Below are positions 9,170 to 17,142 of a stretch of 35,941 nt of DNA, in pieces. How positions within the stretch are numbered: the stretch's first letter is position 1; each line of letters starts with the position of its first letter. The DNA comes from Bdellovibrio sp. CG22_combo_CG10-13_8_21_14_all_39_27 (GTDB taxonomy: Bacteria > Bdellovibrionota > Bacteriovoracia > Bacteriovoracales > Bacteriovoracaceae), in assembly GCA_002786715.1 (NCBI GenBank), contig PCTW01000016.1, forward strand, positions 1 through 35,941. Reading direction: 5' to 3'. The translations under genes were made by a program, and so were the position numbers. The notes under the pieces are model-generated. The model was not told the origin of the DNA. It made no database searches and saw only the letters and a program-made list of their open reading frames with translations.

Positions 9170-9511
9170 TTAACTTTTTTCGATTTTTCTCAGGATGAAT
9201 TCATTTTTTAGAAAGTCTCTAATGAAGGCCGTTGCTGTTGAATGTGTATTTTTCTTCAGTTCATCTGATCGGGTTAAATCGATTATAGGTAGTAACTCTG
9301 AAATGATATGAGCAGGAGATCGATCGGCCCTAGCGATCAGCTTAATAATGGACAAAAAAAAAGAAACATTACTTTGAGCTTTCAGATCAAATTGAAGCCA
9401 GTCATTTAAAAGGAGATGAATTCGAGGGGGAAGGTGATTTTCAAATTCTTGAATTCCGGTTTCTATTAGTAGAGTGAATTTCGTCGAATCTATTTTGTCA
9501 TTATTTGTCAT
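9170..9511 (-). CDS. Small unknown protein, possibly translated from a leaderless mRNA
   Basis: The 113-residue product is predicted mostly alpha-helical, with no signal peptide, membrane segment or motif I recognise. Its ATG has no Shine-Dalgarno sequence, but a perfect TATAAT on the minus strand (9518-9523) sits exactly six bases upstream, which would place transcription start on the A of the ATG. It is divergent from an XRE-type regulator 53 bases away, and the two promoters overlap. That arrangement is common for regulator-target pairs and toxin-antitoxin-like modules, but nothing in this sequence shows toxicity. Function unknown. Confidence 0.5.
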   Translation of the reverse strand: MTNNDKIDSTKFTLLIETGIQEFENHLPPRIHLLLNDWLQFDLKAQSNVSFFLSIIKLIARADRSPAHIISELLPIIDLTRSDELKKNTHSTATAFIRDFLKNEFILRKIEKS

Positions 9512-9538
9512 GGGTATATTATAATGTAATTATATTAA
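9495..9538. promoter_or_regulatory. Overlapping divergent promoters and imperfect palindrome between the small unknown gene and the XRE gene
   Basis: On the plus strand TTGTCA (9495-9500) and TATAAT (9520-9525) are 19 bases apart, serving the XRE gene. On the minus strand TATAAT (9518-9523) serves the small gene, with a weak TTGCAC 18 bases upstream (9542-9547). The two -10 boxes share four bases, so the promoters should exclude each other. The segment 9521-9538 is an imperfect palindrome (ATAATG-TAATTA-TATTAA) and is a candidate operator for the XRE protein. The region is very AT-rich, so some symmetry is expected by chance. Confidence 0.4.
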
Positions 9539-9564
9539 AATGTGCAATCCTCTAAAATGGAGAA

Positions 9565-9765
9565 ATGGCACATGAAGCAAAGTTAAAAATTAAAAGCGTT
9601 CTGAAAAAGTATGAAGTTAGCCAATATGAGCTGGCGAAGAGACTTGATATTCCGACCAATCACATCACTAATATGATTAAAAGTGATTATAATCCCACTT
9701 TTAAAACTCTAAAAAAACTCGCTAAGGCCGTAGGATGCAAAGTTTGTGAGTTCATCGAAGAGTAA
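9565..9765 (+). CDS. Small XRE/Cro-type helix-turn-helix regulator
   Basis: This is a 66-residue protein consisting of a single HTH_3-type domain. Helix 2 and the recognition helix read VSQYELAKRLDIPTNHITNM, followed by NPTFKTLKKLAKAVGC, the standard ending of small Cro-like repressors. The ATG follows GGAG by only two bases, so translation may be modest. It probably binds DNA as a dimer and, given the overlapping promoters and palindrome just upstream, may repress itself and the divergent gene at 9511. It has no fused sensor domain. Such stand-alone regulators are common in accessory islands and prophage remnants; no other phage gene is visible here. Confidence 0.8.
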   Translation: MAHEAKLKIKSVLKKYEVSQYELAKRLDIPTNHITNMIKSDYNPTFKTLKKLAKAVGCKVCEFIEE

Positions 9766-9836
9766 TTGGCGCAATCTTTTTTAAGTTTAGATAAACCTAA
9801 CATGATTAGTGCCAAGTTCAGCAATCATTTATTTTC

Positions 9837-9899
9837 AGCCACACTTAGCCACACTTTGCGATGAGAAATGCTGAAACATGATGAGAAATGATGAAGTAA
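9837..9899. repeat. Two short tandem-repeat pairs in the gap after the XRE gene
   Basis: The 262-base gap 9766-10027 has no gene. It contains AGCCACACTT twice in perfect tandem (9837-9846, 9847-9856), then two units of about 20 bases that each begin GATGAGAAATG (9860-9870 and 9880-9890). Further on, AAAGGC (near 9900) could pair with GCCTTT (near 9960), and a GGGGGCCCC palindrome precedes a run of T. Tandem short repeats of this kind occur at binding sites of tyrosine recombinases and repressors, but no recombinase gene is present in the window. The role is unknown. Confidence 0.45.
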
Positions 9900-10027
9900 A
9901 GAAAGGCAAGTCCTTGAAATCATAGTCCAACTACCTAGAAATACTTATGGGTTAAGCCTTTGCAGGGGGCCCCTTTTTTCTTTCTACTCTTCAAAATATT
10001 TCTCATCTCTTAAAACTAAACGCATGT

Positions 10028-11704
10028 CTACTTTAACTTAACTTCTTTAGTGTATTTTAAATCATTTTGAAACATTGCTTGCGTATATTTGGAAAATTGA
10101 GGACTAATAACCACTGCTACAGATTCAGAGTGATTATGAAAACTAGAATTACTTATATTATAAGAACCAATAATACTTAGAACACCATCGACTTCCATTC
10201 CTTTAGAATGAAATGCGCCACTACTGAGTTGTTTTCCATCTTTAATAATTTTTGCTTGCCACTCAAAAATTCGAATTTTTCCCTTACTACTCGAAAGTAT
10301 ACTCTCGTAGCTAATTTTGTTTCTACGATAAGTAAAAATTCCTTTATCGCCTAGGGTTTTAGAAGTTTCTTTCGAATTAGTAATGATATGAATTTTAACA
10401 CCTCTTTTTGATGCATCTAAAAGGGCATTTAATATTTGATCATCAGGGCCTAAGGAAAAACTTCCCCAAAGAATTTGTTTTTTAGCATTATTAATTACAT
10501 TTAAATAATAGTTTGAAATGTAAGTATTTGGACTTGATTCATTTATCAATAATTTCTTAGCACGTGCAATTTTGATGAGCTTCTTATCTTTTTCTCTGTT
10601 CATATACAAAAATGGTCTTTGGGCCATATAGCGTATCTGATAGGATGGACCAGTTGGACTTACATCTTCAGGATCTGGTAACCATACGGGATTACCTTCA
10701 TACTGCTCGCGAAACTCACGCTCTACATTTTCTATAATAGGTTCTTGAACATATTGGAATCGATATAGTTTCCTTTTCATGCTCATTCTTATTGCAAGAA
10801 AATCTTTAATTAATCTTTCTTGAATATTGAGCACCACAGGCCCATGGAGTAATATGTCCGTATCCCTCCAACCTTTATGATTAAACTGTCCCCATCCGTG
10901 ATTTGGTGGATAGACTTCATTTAATTTTAAAGCCTGTGACAGGGGAGAGTTTAGAAATTCTATAAAGCTATAATCAGAAGCATTGTATGAGTTACCTTCA
11001 GCATAGACTTTTCCCCAATTAATTCCACCGATAATTGCATAGCGTGAATCGACGAGAATCGTTTTATCATGCCATCTGTTTAGAATAAGACTTTGTTTTT
11101 TTAAATTTGAGAAGAAAAAGATTTTTCTTAATACATTTAAAATGTCCAGAGGATAAAATCCCAAGAAATCACTATTCTGACTAATATAAGGATTGTACTT
11201 AATGACTTCAATCTTTTCAGATCTTAGCTGGTCAATGACTTTTTGAGATTTTCTCATGAATGAGGATATTCCATCATAAATGACAAAGACTTTGACACCT
11301 CTTTGGCGGGCTTTAATCAAACTATCTACCAGTCTCTTCGTGTGTAAATCTCGAATTTCAGGACTAAATCGGGAGCCGCTTTTGTGAATTGAAAGTAAGC
11401 TGATGATGATGCTTTTTTTTGCCTTTTCGATCAACTGATATCTTACCTTAAAAGACATCATCCCATTTATGAGAAGCATTGCCTTATTATCATTATCCAC
11501 TTGTGAATTTGTAATTTCATTAAGGCTATTTTGAAATTCCTTATTTACCAGTGGCCCAGTTCCATTTTGCCATTGGTTTTCCCTTTCATGATCATTCATC
11601 ACGACCCTGAAGGTTTGAAAATCCACTGTATGAAAAGATTTTGACTCGGCACTTGTCATTAAAATGATAAGTATAACAACTGCGACTACTATTTTTAGAA
11701 TCAT
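10028..11704 (-). CDS. Exported phospholipase D family protein (two HKD motifs)
   Basis: The 558-residue product has both signature motifs of the PLD superfamily: HDKTILVD...IIGGIN at about residues 212-229 and HSKGMEVD...IIGSYN at about 499-516. Each matches HxKxxxxDx6G(G/S)xN, so an active site formed by the two halves is expected. The substrate could be phospholipid (cardiolipin-synthase or PLD type) or nucleic acid; family members do both. The start is placed at the ATG at 11702-11704 because a perfect AAGGAGGTG precedes it and residues 1-20 form a signal peptide or membrane anchor (ILKIVVAVVILIILM). An in-frame start 29 codons upstream would bury that signal and has no such site. It is divergent from the 5'-nucleotidase gene, suggesting two exported hydrolases. 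Confidence 0.87.
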   Translation of the reverse strand: MILKIVVAVVILIILMTSAESKSFHTVDFQTFRVVMNDHERENQWQNGTGPLVNKEFQNSLNEITNSQVDNDNKAMLLINGMMSFKVRYQLIEKAKKSIIISLLSIHKSGSRFSPEIRDLHTKRLVDSLIKARQRGVKVFVIYDGISSFMRKSQKVIDQLRSEKIEVIKYNPYISQNSDFLGFYPLDILNVLRKIFFFSNLKKQSLILNRWHDKTILVDSRYAIIGGINWGKVYAEGNSYNASDYSFIEFLNSPLSQALKLNEVYPPNHGWGQFNHKGWRDTDILLHGPVVLNIQERLIKDFLAIRMSMKRKLYRFQYVQEPIIENVEREFREQYEGNPVWLPDPEDVSPTGPSYQIRYMAQRPFLYMNREKDKKLIKIARAKKLLINESSPNTYISNYYLNVINNAKKQILWGSFSLGPDDQILNALLDASKRGVKIHIITNSKETSKTLGDKGIFTYRRNKISYESILSSSKGKIRIFEWQAKIIKDGKQLSSGAFHSKGMEVDGVLSIIGSYNISNSSFHNHSESVAVVISPQFSKYTQAMFQNDLKYTKEVKLK

Positions 11705-11716
11705 GTTCACCTCCTT
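11705..11716 (-). promoter_or_regulatory. Strong ribosome binding site that fixes the start of the PLD-family gene
   Basis: The minus strand reads AAGGAGGTGAAC immediately before the ATG at 11704, nearly a full anti-16S match with good spacing. It favours this ATG over the in-frame start at 11791, and the signal-peptide-like sequence that follows agrees. Confidence 0.8.
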
Positions 11717-11872
11717 GTGATAGAAATAAATTACTTTGCAACTCATTTTTTGGGTATGCGAATGGGCATTCTTAATTTTGATAAGAAACAATGAACCTTT
11801 TGGGATATGCTATGACGCACATGACGTGAATTATTTAATAGAATTACGGAAACTTATTTTCTATCATGAACT

Positions 11873-13570
11873 ATGATGACTTTAATAATTTCTCTTTTTC
11901 TGCATTTTTCTTTTGCAACTGAAATACCCTTTACTATTTACCACACAAACGATCTTCATTCACATTTTGATGGTGTAAAGTATCCAAATCCAGTTGAGGG
12001 GAAAAATGTCTCTATAATCAAAGGTGGGTTTTCTCGAATCGCCACAGTGGTACAGGAATTAAAAAAGGAGAAGGCTAGGCAAAATGAAATAATTTTTGGA
12101 GTTGATGCAGGGGATTTTTTCGCGGGAACAATTTTTTCTGCAATTGGTCCTTCTTCTCAAATTGAAGATTTTCCAGAGTTTGAATTTTTGAATTCTATTA
12201 ATATAGATCTTATCACTTTGGGAAATCACGAATTTGATCCTGGAAATTCAGGATTAGAAACGATGCTGAGTAAGATTAAGAAGATCAATCCCCAAGCTTC
12301 TCTCGTTGCAACAAATCTCTTTATCAAAAATCCTCAATCTACACTAAATGCTTTTGTTGGCGATGAAGCCTTAATTAAAAGCCATGTTGTTAAGACCTAC
12401 AAAAGCGGAGAGACTCAATTAAAAGTGGGCTTTTTAGGAATATTGGGACCTGATGGTTGTTTAGTTAGTCGGTCGACACGTGAAGATGTGAAGTTTATCG
12501 GATTCGATGATGAAGGTTCTCGTGTCAGATGGAAAGAGCTCCTTCTGCTTTTGCGTAAAAAAGTACATATGCTCAAAAAAGAGCAGGGAGTTGATATTGT
12601 TATTCTTTCTATGCACGGAGGCGGCATGGAGAGTGACCATATTGCCAAGGAAGTTGCCGGTATTAATGTCATTATTGCTGGACATACCCATCAAGAAGAA
12701 TTTCGAACAATCAATAATGTCATCATTTCCCAAACTGGATCCTATGGTGAATCACTTGGTCTGCTAAATCTAAAGTTCGATACTGTTTTAAAGCGAGTGC
12801 TTTTGCAAAATGAATCTGAAAAACGTCTCATCTCTATTGATCAAAATATTCCTAGGGACTCTAATTGGGAGAAGAGAATTGGTGATTATCGACGATTTGC
12901 CTATGAACTCATGGGACATGGAGCAGATCAAGCGCTTAAACCTGTTTTTAAGCCAATTAAAGATTATATTCGAGCAAGAGAGTTGTTCAATCCCATGGGA
13001 GAGTTAGTAACTCGCGCCCTTCGAGATCAAATCAATTTAGGCTTAAGTGATAAAAAGATAGATGCTTATTTTACTTCAATGGGTTTGGTTCGCACTTCAT
13101 TTTTAAAAGGTGTTGATTACAATGAATCTGATATTTTTGAAGCAGTTTCAATTGGATTTGATGAATTAAAGCGTCCAGGAACGGATATCGTTAGCTTTTA
13201 TTTGAGCACAGAAGAATTTGTTCGCTTAATTAACTTTCTTGAACTTTATTCTCATTTTTCAAACTCTTTTGCACCAGCAATTTCTCCCAATATTGATTAT
13301 AAAGTTCGTTGGTGGGGGATTCCGTTTCTGAATAGAATTCACAACATTACTGTTAACGGTACTGATATCTCCGACAGGAAAGGCCTTATTCACGTCGCAA
13401 CTAATCGCTTTGTGTATCAGAATATTTCGACAGTTGAGAGCTTGAGCTATGGTCTGGTGAAAATGGCACCAAAGGATGAAAATGGTGCATCACTTGTTAA
13501 TCCACCAACTCATCAAAAAGAGTATCTTCATTTGATTCAGTATTTAAGGGCCAACTCAGGGAAGCTTTAA
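11873..13570 (+). CDS. Secreted 5'-nucleotidase / cyclic phosphodiesterase family protein (UshA-like)
   Basis: The 565-residue protein begins with a short signal peptide (LIISLFLHFSFA). The calcineurin-like metallophosphatase domain has all its metal-binding motifs: HTNDLHSH (~residues 24-31), DAGD (~78-81), LGNHEFD (~116-122), SMHGGG and AGHTH (~245-275). The C-terminal half matches the 5'-nucleotidase substrate-binding domain, with an N/GELVTRAL-type segment and a late aromatic patch. UshA-type enzymes dephosphorylate nucleotides in the periplasm so that nucleosides can be imported, a sensible role for a bacterium consuming the contents of another cell. ATG codons at 11873 and 11876 are both possible starts; neither has a strong ribosome site. 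The last 15 bases overlap the end of the convergent CoA-transferase gene. Confidence 0.88.
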   Translation: MMTLIISLFLHFSFATEIPFTIYHTNDLHSHFDGVKYPNPVEGKNVSIIKGGFSRIATVVQELKKEKARQNEIIFGVDAGDFFAGTIFSAIGPSSQIEDFPEFEFLNSINIDLITLGNHEFDPGNSGLETMLSKIKKINPQASLVATNLFIKNPQSTLNAFVGDEALIKSHVVKTYKSGETQLKVGFLGILGPDGCLVSRSTREDVKFIGFDDEGSRVRWKELLLLLRKKVHMLKKEQGVDIVILSMHGGGMESDHIAKEVAGINVIIAGHTHQEEFRTINNVIISQTGSYGESLGLLNLKFDTVLKRVLLQNESEKRLISIDQNIPRDSNWEKRIGDYRRFAYELMGHGADQALKPVFKPIKDYIRARELFNPMGELVTRALRDQINLGLSDKKIDAYFTSMGLVRTSFLKGVDYNESDIFEAVSIGFDELKRPGTDIVSFYLSTEEFVRLINFLELYSHFSNSFAPAISPNIDYKVRWWGIPFLNRIHNITVNGTDISDRKGLIHVATNRFVYQNISTVESLSYGLVKMAPKDENGASLVNPPTHQKEYLHLIQYLRANSGKL

Positions 13571-14164
13571 TTGCTCTTTAGTCACACCTTCAGCAAGGTC
13601 GATGATTTCAAATGCTTTTCCATTCGGGCGAAAGAGTCCCATTTCTGTTACAACTAAATCGACTACTTTGTAACCCGTCAGTGGCAACGTGCATTTCTTA
13701 ACTAATTTACTTTCACCATCTTTACTAAAATGAGTCATCATGATGATAACTTGTTTGGCGCCATTAACGAGATCCATGGCCCCACCCATTCCTGTAATTT
13801 TTTTGCCTGGTATCGCCCAGTTTGCAAGACTTTGCTCGCAATCAACTTCCATACCTCCTAAAACGCAATAGTCGATATGTCCGCCTCTGATCATCCCGAA
13901 GCTCATAGATGAATCAAAGAAACTCGCGCCTTTATTAATGGAAATGGTTTCTTTGCCGGCATTAATTAAGGTAGGAGAGACAGTTTCTTTAGTCGGTCGT
14001 CCTTTAACTCCAAGCACGCCATTTTCAGAATGGATCATAAAATCACTTTGAGGGGGAATTCTTTCGGCAACTGCAGTTGGCATGCCAATTCCGAGATTAA
14101 TGCTTGAGCCAGGCTTAAAAAGTGAAATCACTTTGTCGGCCATTTGTTCTTTTGTCCAACTCAT
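13556..14164 (-). CDS. scoB: 3-oxoacid CoA-transferase, subunit B
   Basis: This 202-residue protein has the family-I CoA-transferase beta-subunit layout: GxxxNLGIGMPT near residue 22, then HSENGVLGV at about 45-53, whose Glu47 is the catalytic carboxylate that forms the acyl-CoA thioester. A later GGMEVD segment also matches the family. With its partner it would move CoA from succinyl-CoA or acetyl-CoA to a 3-oxo acid such as acetoacetate. Its ATG overlaps the stop of subunit A (ATGA) and is preceded by AGAGGA, so the two are translationally coupled. It is the last gene of the thrS-led operon and overlaps the convergent 5'-nucleotidase gene by 15 bases. The natural acceptor may be a longer oxo acid from the upstream aminotransferases. 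Confidence 0.88.
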   Translation of the reverse strand: MSWTKEQMADKVISLFKPGSSINLGIGMPTAVAERIPPQSDFMIHSENGVLGVKGRPTKETVSPTLINAGKETISINKGASFFDSSMSFGMIRGGHIDYCVLGGMEVDCEQSLANWAIPGKKITGMGGAMDLVNGAKQVIIMMTHFSKDGESKLVKKCTLPLTGYKVVDLVVTEMGLFRPNGKAFEIIDLAEGVTKEQLKLP

Positions 14165-14859
14165 GATTGATCCTCTAACAATAAAAATTCAATATCATTT
14201 TTATAATCTTTTCCTTGGAATATTCTTTGGACAAATAAGCCTGGAAGATGAATGTCCTCAGGTGCGATCTCTCCAAGCTCAACGAGTTCTTCGACTTCGA
14301 CGATTGTGGTTTTTGCTGCCATCGCCATGAGAGGTGAAAAGTTTCTAGCGGTTTCCTTAAACCAAAGATTTCCGTATGGATCACCCTTTTGAGCTTTAAT
14401 AATAGCGAAGTCTGCGTGAAGGGCCGTTTCTAATATGCAAGGTCGATCAAAATTTTTGACGTCTTTACCTTCGGCGACAGGAGTCGCGAAACCTGTTGGC
14501 GTATAAAAAGCACGAATTCCCATTCCCGCAGCGCGAATTCTTTCAGCAAATGTTCCCTGAGGAACAAGTTCGACTTCGATTGTTTTCGCCATCATCTGCT
14601 TCTCAAGATCAGGATTTCCGCCGACGTAGCTACAAAAAGCTTTCTTGATTTTATTTTGGACTAAGATTTTGACCAAGCCACGTCCCGAATTTCCAATATT
14701 ATTAGAAATGACTGTGAGATCTTTGACGTCCATTTGTGTTAAAGCATCAATGCAATTTTCAGCAATACCACAAAGGCCAAAGCCACCACTCATTAATGTT
14801 GAGCCTGATTTAAAATCAAAGAGAGCTGATTGAGCATCTTTAAAAACTTTAGAACTCAT
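14161..14859 (-). CDS. scoA: 3-oxoacid CoA-transferase, subunit A
   Basis: A 232-residue alpha subunit of a family-I CoA-transferase. Its N-terminal signature GSTLMSGGFGLCGIAE fits the subunit-A pattern (LMxGGFGxxG), although the usual Pro after the last Gly of the motif is Ile. GNPDLEKQM and the GxRAFYTPTGFAT segment are also typical. The start is placed at the ATG at 14857-14859 because GGAG lies five bases upstream; a GTG two codons earlier overlaps the previous gene's stop and lacks a ribosome site. It works as a heteromer with the following scoB gene, and its position behind two aminotransferase genes suggests activation of an oxo acid produced by transamination. Confidence 0.88.
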   Translation of the reverse strand: MSSKVFKDAQSALFDFKSGSTLMSGGFGLCGIAENCIDALTQMDVKDLTVISNNIGNSGRGLVKILVQNKIKKAFCSYVGGNPDLEKQMMAKTIEVELVPQGTFAERIRAAGMGIRAFYTPTGFATPVAEGKDVKNFDRPCILETALHADFAIIKAQKGDPYGNLWFKETARNFSPLMAMAAKTTIVEVEELVELGEIAPEDIHLPGLFVQRIFQGKDYKNDIEFLLLEDQS

Positions 14860-14861
14860 AA

Positions 14862-16049
14862 TCACTCCAGTAGTTTGTGAATCTTAGCGAAACCTTCAGA
14901 TATGAGCTCTGGTGGCATGTTAATCGCTGGTGAAATAATGAGGCGATTATTTTGGTTTATCAGATAGATTCCGACATTGATGAGATCTTGAATAAAGTAT
15001 GTAGAATTCTTTAAATCTATCGCAGCTAACATTCCAACTTGTCGAGTTGTTTCAACTTTTGGATGTCTTGCCAGTTTTTCTAATTCTTGAAGCATGAGCG
15101 TTTCTATTTTTTGGTAATTTTCAATAAAGGGTTTTGATTCTATAAAATCGAGCACGGCCTCAAGAGCGGCCAATCCCATGGGATGGGCATAATTGGTAAG
15201 CCCGCAATTCAGAAGAATATCATTAAAGTAAGTGGCTATTTTTTCAGAAGTCCAAACGGCACCAAAGGGTATCACTCCACCAGAAATGGCCTTGGCCATA
15301 CAAACAAAGTCGGGTTTTAAAAAAGGAAAATGATGAAAACCAAATGGCTTACCTGTTCTTCCAAAGCCGCAAATGACTTCATCAAGGATGAGAGAAATAT
15401 TGAACTCGTTACAAATTGCTTGAATTCCTCTCCACCAGTCTTCGGTTGCTTTTATGATTCCATTGCTACCTGTAACTGTTTCTAGGCAAATGGCGGCAAT
15501 CTTATTGGGACCGATCATTTCAATTATTTTTCGAGTAAATTCTAGTTTAGGATCTTCGTCTGGCTCAGGTATACGAATGGTTCCTTCTTCCAACTTATAG
15601 GAAATATCATTGCGCCAATCTCCAGAAACTGAAACGGCACCAAGGCTTGCTCCGTGATAGGACTTTTTTCTACTCAAAACTATTTTTCGTCCTGAGTATT
15701 GGCGTACCATTTTGAGGGCATTTTCAATAGCCTCAGAACCTGAAACTGTATAAAAGATCTTTCCTTCTTCTAAGTTGATGAGGTCGAGTAAGCGTTGGCT
15801 CGCATCCATCTTTATTCCAAATTTCGCTTTTGGTGAAGCGACAGGAAGTGTATCAAGTTGTTGCTTAATTCGATCGATAATGAATTGAGGTTTTAAACCA
15901 AATGAGCATTGATAGCTTATAGAGCTGAAGTCCAAAACTTCTTGACCATCTGTTTTGACAAAATGAAAGGGTTTGTTGTGAGAAACTTCAAACGAGTGAA
16001 CACCCTTTTGTTTTGTCCAAGTATAATAATAAGGCATGATTTGGCTCAT
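14862..16049 (-). CDS. Class-III PLP-dependent aminotransferase
   Basis: The 395-residue fold-type-I aminotransferase is complete in its key residues: SGSEAIENALK (~103-113) for cofactor phosphate binding, YHGAS (~131-135), LDEVICGFGRTG (~222-233) with the pyridine-nitrogen Asp223, and MAKAISGG (~251-258) with Schiff-base Lys253. Class-III enzymes act on amines away from the alpha carbon (omega-amino acids, beta-amino acids, ornithine, GABA) or on acetylornithine-type substrates. The exact substrate cannot be read from the sequence. It is shorter than most class-III enzymes (~420-450) and has a compact N-terminus. It follows the C45 gene by one base and runs into scoA, so its oxo-acid product may be the CoA-transferase substrate, as in YodT-YodRS of Bacillus. 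Confidence 0.85.
   Translation of the reverse strand: MSQIMPYYYTWTKQKGVHSFEVSHNKPFHFVKTDGQEVLDFSSISYQCSFGLKPQFIIDRIKQQLDTLPVASPKAKFGIKMDASQRLLDLINLEEGKIFYTVSGSEAIENALKMVRQYSGRKIVLSRKKSYHGASLGAVSVSGDWRNDISYKLEEGTIRIPEPDEDPKLEFTRKIIEMIGPNKIAAICLETVTGSNGIIKATEDWWRGIQAICNEFNISLILDEVICGFGRTGKPFGFHHFPFLKPDFVCMAKAISGGVIPFGAVWTSEKIATYFNDILLNCGLTNYAHPMGLAALEAVLDFIESKPFIENYQKIETLMLQELEKLARHPKVETTRQVGMLAAIDLKNSTYFIQDLINVGIYLINQNNRLIISPAINMPPELISEGFAKIHKLLE
14865..14868 (-). promoter_or_regulatory. Shine-Dalgarno GGAG that decides the scoA start
   Basis: On the minus strand GGAG sits at the very end of the preceding aminotransferase gene, five bases before the ATG at 14859. This supports coupled translation and argues against the GTG at 14865. 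Confidence 0.6.
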
Positions 16050-16050
16050 T

Positions 16051-17142
16051 TTAGAGAACCTTTATAAAGTGCGAACCATCTCGCTTAAATTTGTAGCTAA
16101 TATAATTATTGTCGTGAATTGGGCACCCTCTCCAAAGATAAACGTCACCATCAGTGATGTCATAGACACCGCCGCCACAAGTTGAAGAAGGATCTTGTGT
16201 TCCACTTTCAAAGTGAGAGCAAAGTGATTTTGGCTCACCTTCGTGATCTTGTAGGAGTTTTATCATTGAATGAAAATCAGTCACAGTTCCTGATTTTTTA
16301 GTTAAAAGATCATATCGTTCCAATGTCGTTGAGCTTAGGCTTTTCCTATCTTCAATTTTTTGAATCGATTCTCCAATGCAGTGATTTGTGTGAAAAATTG
16401 AACCGTTTTGATGAGTTTGTATTTTACCTACTTGCTCAGAAATATGAGGAGTGACCTCCCAATGTTCACCTTCATTGTCATCAGATAAAAGATAATTATG
16501 ACCGCTTGTGACAGGGGCTTCAAGCAGCATCGATCTCATCGAGGGGAGATTCTGTTGTGTAAGTAGTTTTCTAATGAGAACTGGCCAAATGAGCCCAGCT
16601 TTTGCATTCTTGGTATTGATATTATTTACGCCGGCCAAACAACCATATGTATTCATCCCCATGAGTGCACTACAACCAACAAGAGAAAGAAAGAGTTGCT
16701 CTGGTTTACCTCCCTGACTTTTGACGTGGATAACGCTTAAAAAACGCTTAGCGCTTCTGTGCATATCCCAAGTCTGACCAGAGATCACTTTTTTGTTATG
16801 ACTTGTATGAATGGTTGAACAACCTTCTTCAGGAAGTTCAATATCTCTAAAATCAGTATAATTATTTAAGATAACCAAGTCAGGTATGGACAGGTTCGCT
16901 GCTTCAGCAATGCCTTCAAGTTCTTCACAGAGATGAGTGGAGAAACGCTTTGTGACATACCATTGTTCCATTGCGAGCGGTATGAGGTTCTTACTTAACG
17001 ACGGGTTTTTCGCTAACATTAACTGTGTTCGTATCTCTACCAACTCATTGATTGCCGCTTTATGCATTTCTCCTTGAAGGAGACCATGTTGTCTTGGAGT
17101 TTGATTGGCCTCAAGAGTAATTAAAGGGAACTGACAATCCAT
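16051..17142 (-). CDS. C45-family Ntn hydrolase / acyltransferase (AAT-like)
   Basis: This 363-residue protein resembles peptidase family C45 (acyl-CoA:6-aminopenicillanic acid acyltransferase and related amide hydrolases). The hallmark is EEGCST: Cys108 would become the N-terminal nucleophile after self-cleavage between Gly107 and Cys108, as at Gly102-Cys103 of the fungal enzyme. NNYTDF just before the cleavage site, GQTWDMH after it, GVNNINT and FHTNH are also typical. No signal peptide is seen, so it should be cytoplasmic. Family members hydrolyse or transfer acyl groups on amides. In this operon removal or transfer of an acyl group on an amino-acid intermediate is a reasonable inference. 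The ATG overlaps the preceding stop (TAATG), with AAGGAA upstream. Confidence 0.8.
   Translation of the reverse strand: MDCQFPLITLEANQTPRQHGLLQGEMHKAAINELVEIRTQLMLAKNPSLSKNLIPLAMEQWYVTKRFSTHLCEELEGIAEAANLSIPDLVILNNYTDFRDIELPEEGCSTIHTSHNKKVISGQTWDMHRSAKRFLSVIHVKSQGGKPEQLFLSLVGCSALMGMNTYGCLAGVNNINTKNAKAGLIWPVLIRKLLTQQNLPSMRSMLLEAPVTSGHNYLLSDDNEGEHWEVTPHISEQVGKIQTHQNGSIFHTNHCIGESIQKIEDRKSLSSTTLERYDLLTKKSGTVTDFHSMIKLLQDHEGEPKSLCSHFESGTQDPSSTCGGGVYDITDGDVYLWRGCPIHDNNYISYKFKRDGSHFIKVL

Noticed and set aside
9950-9977. GGGGGCCCC followed by a T run as an intrinsic terminator after the XRE gene
   Set aside because: The palindrome has no room for a loop, so the stem would be only three or four base pairs; not convincing as a terminator.
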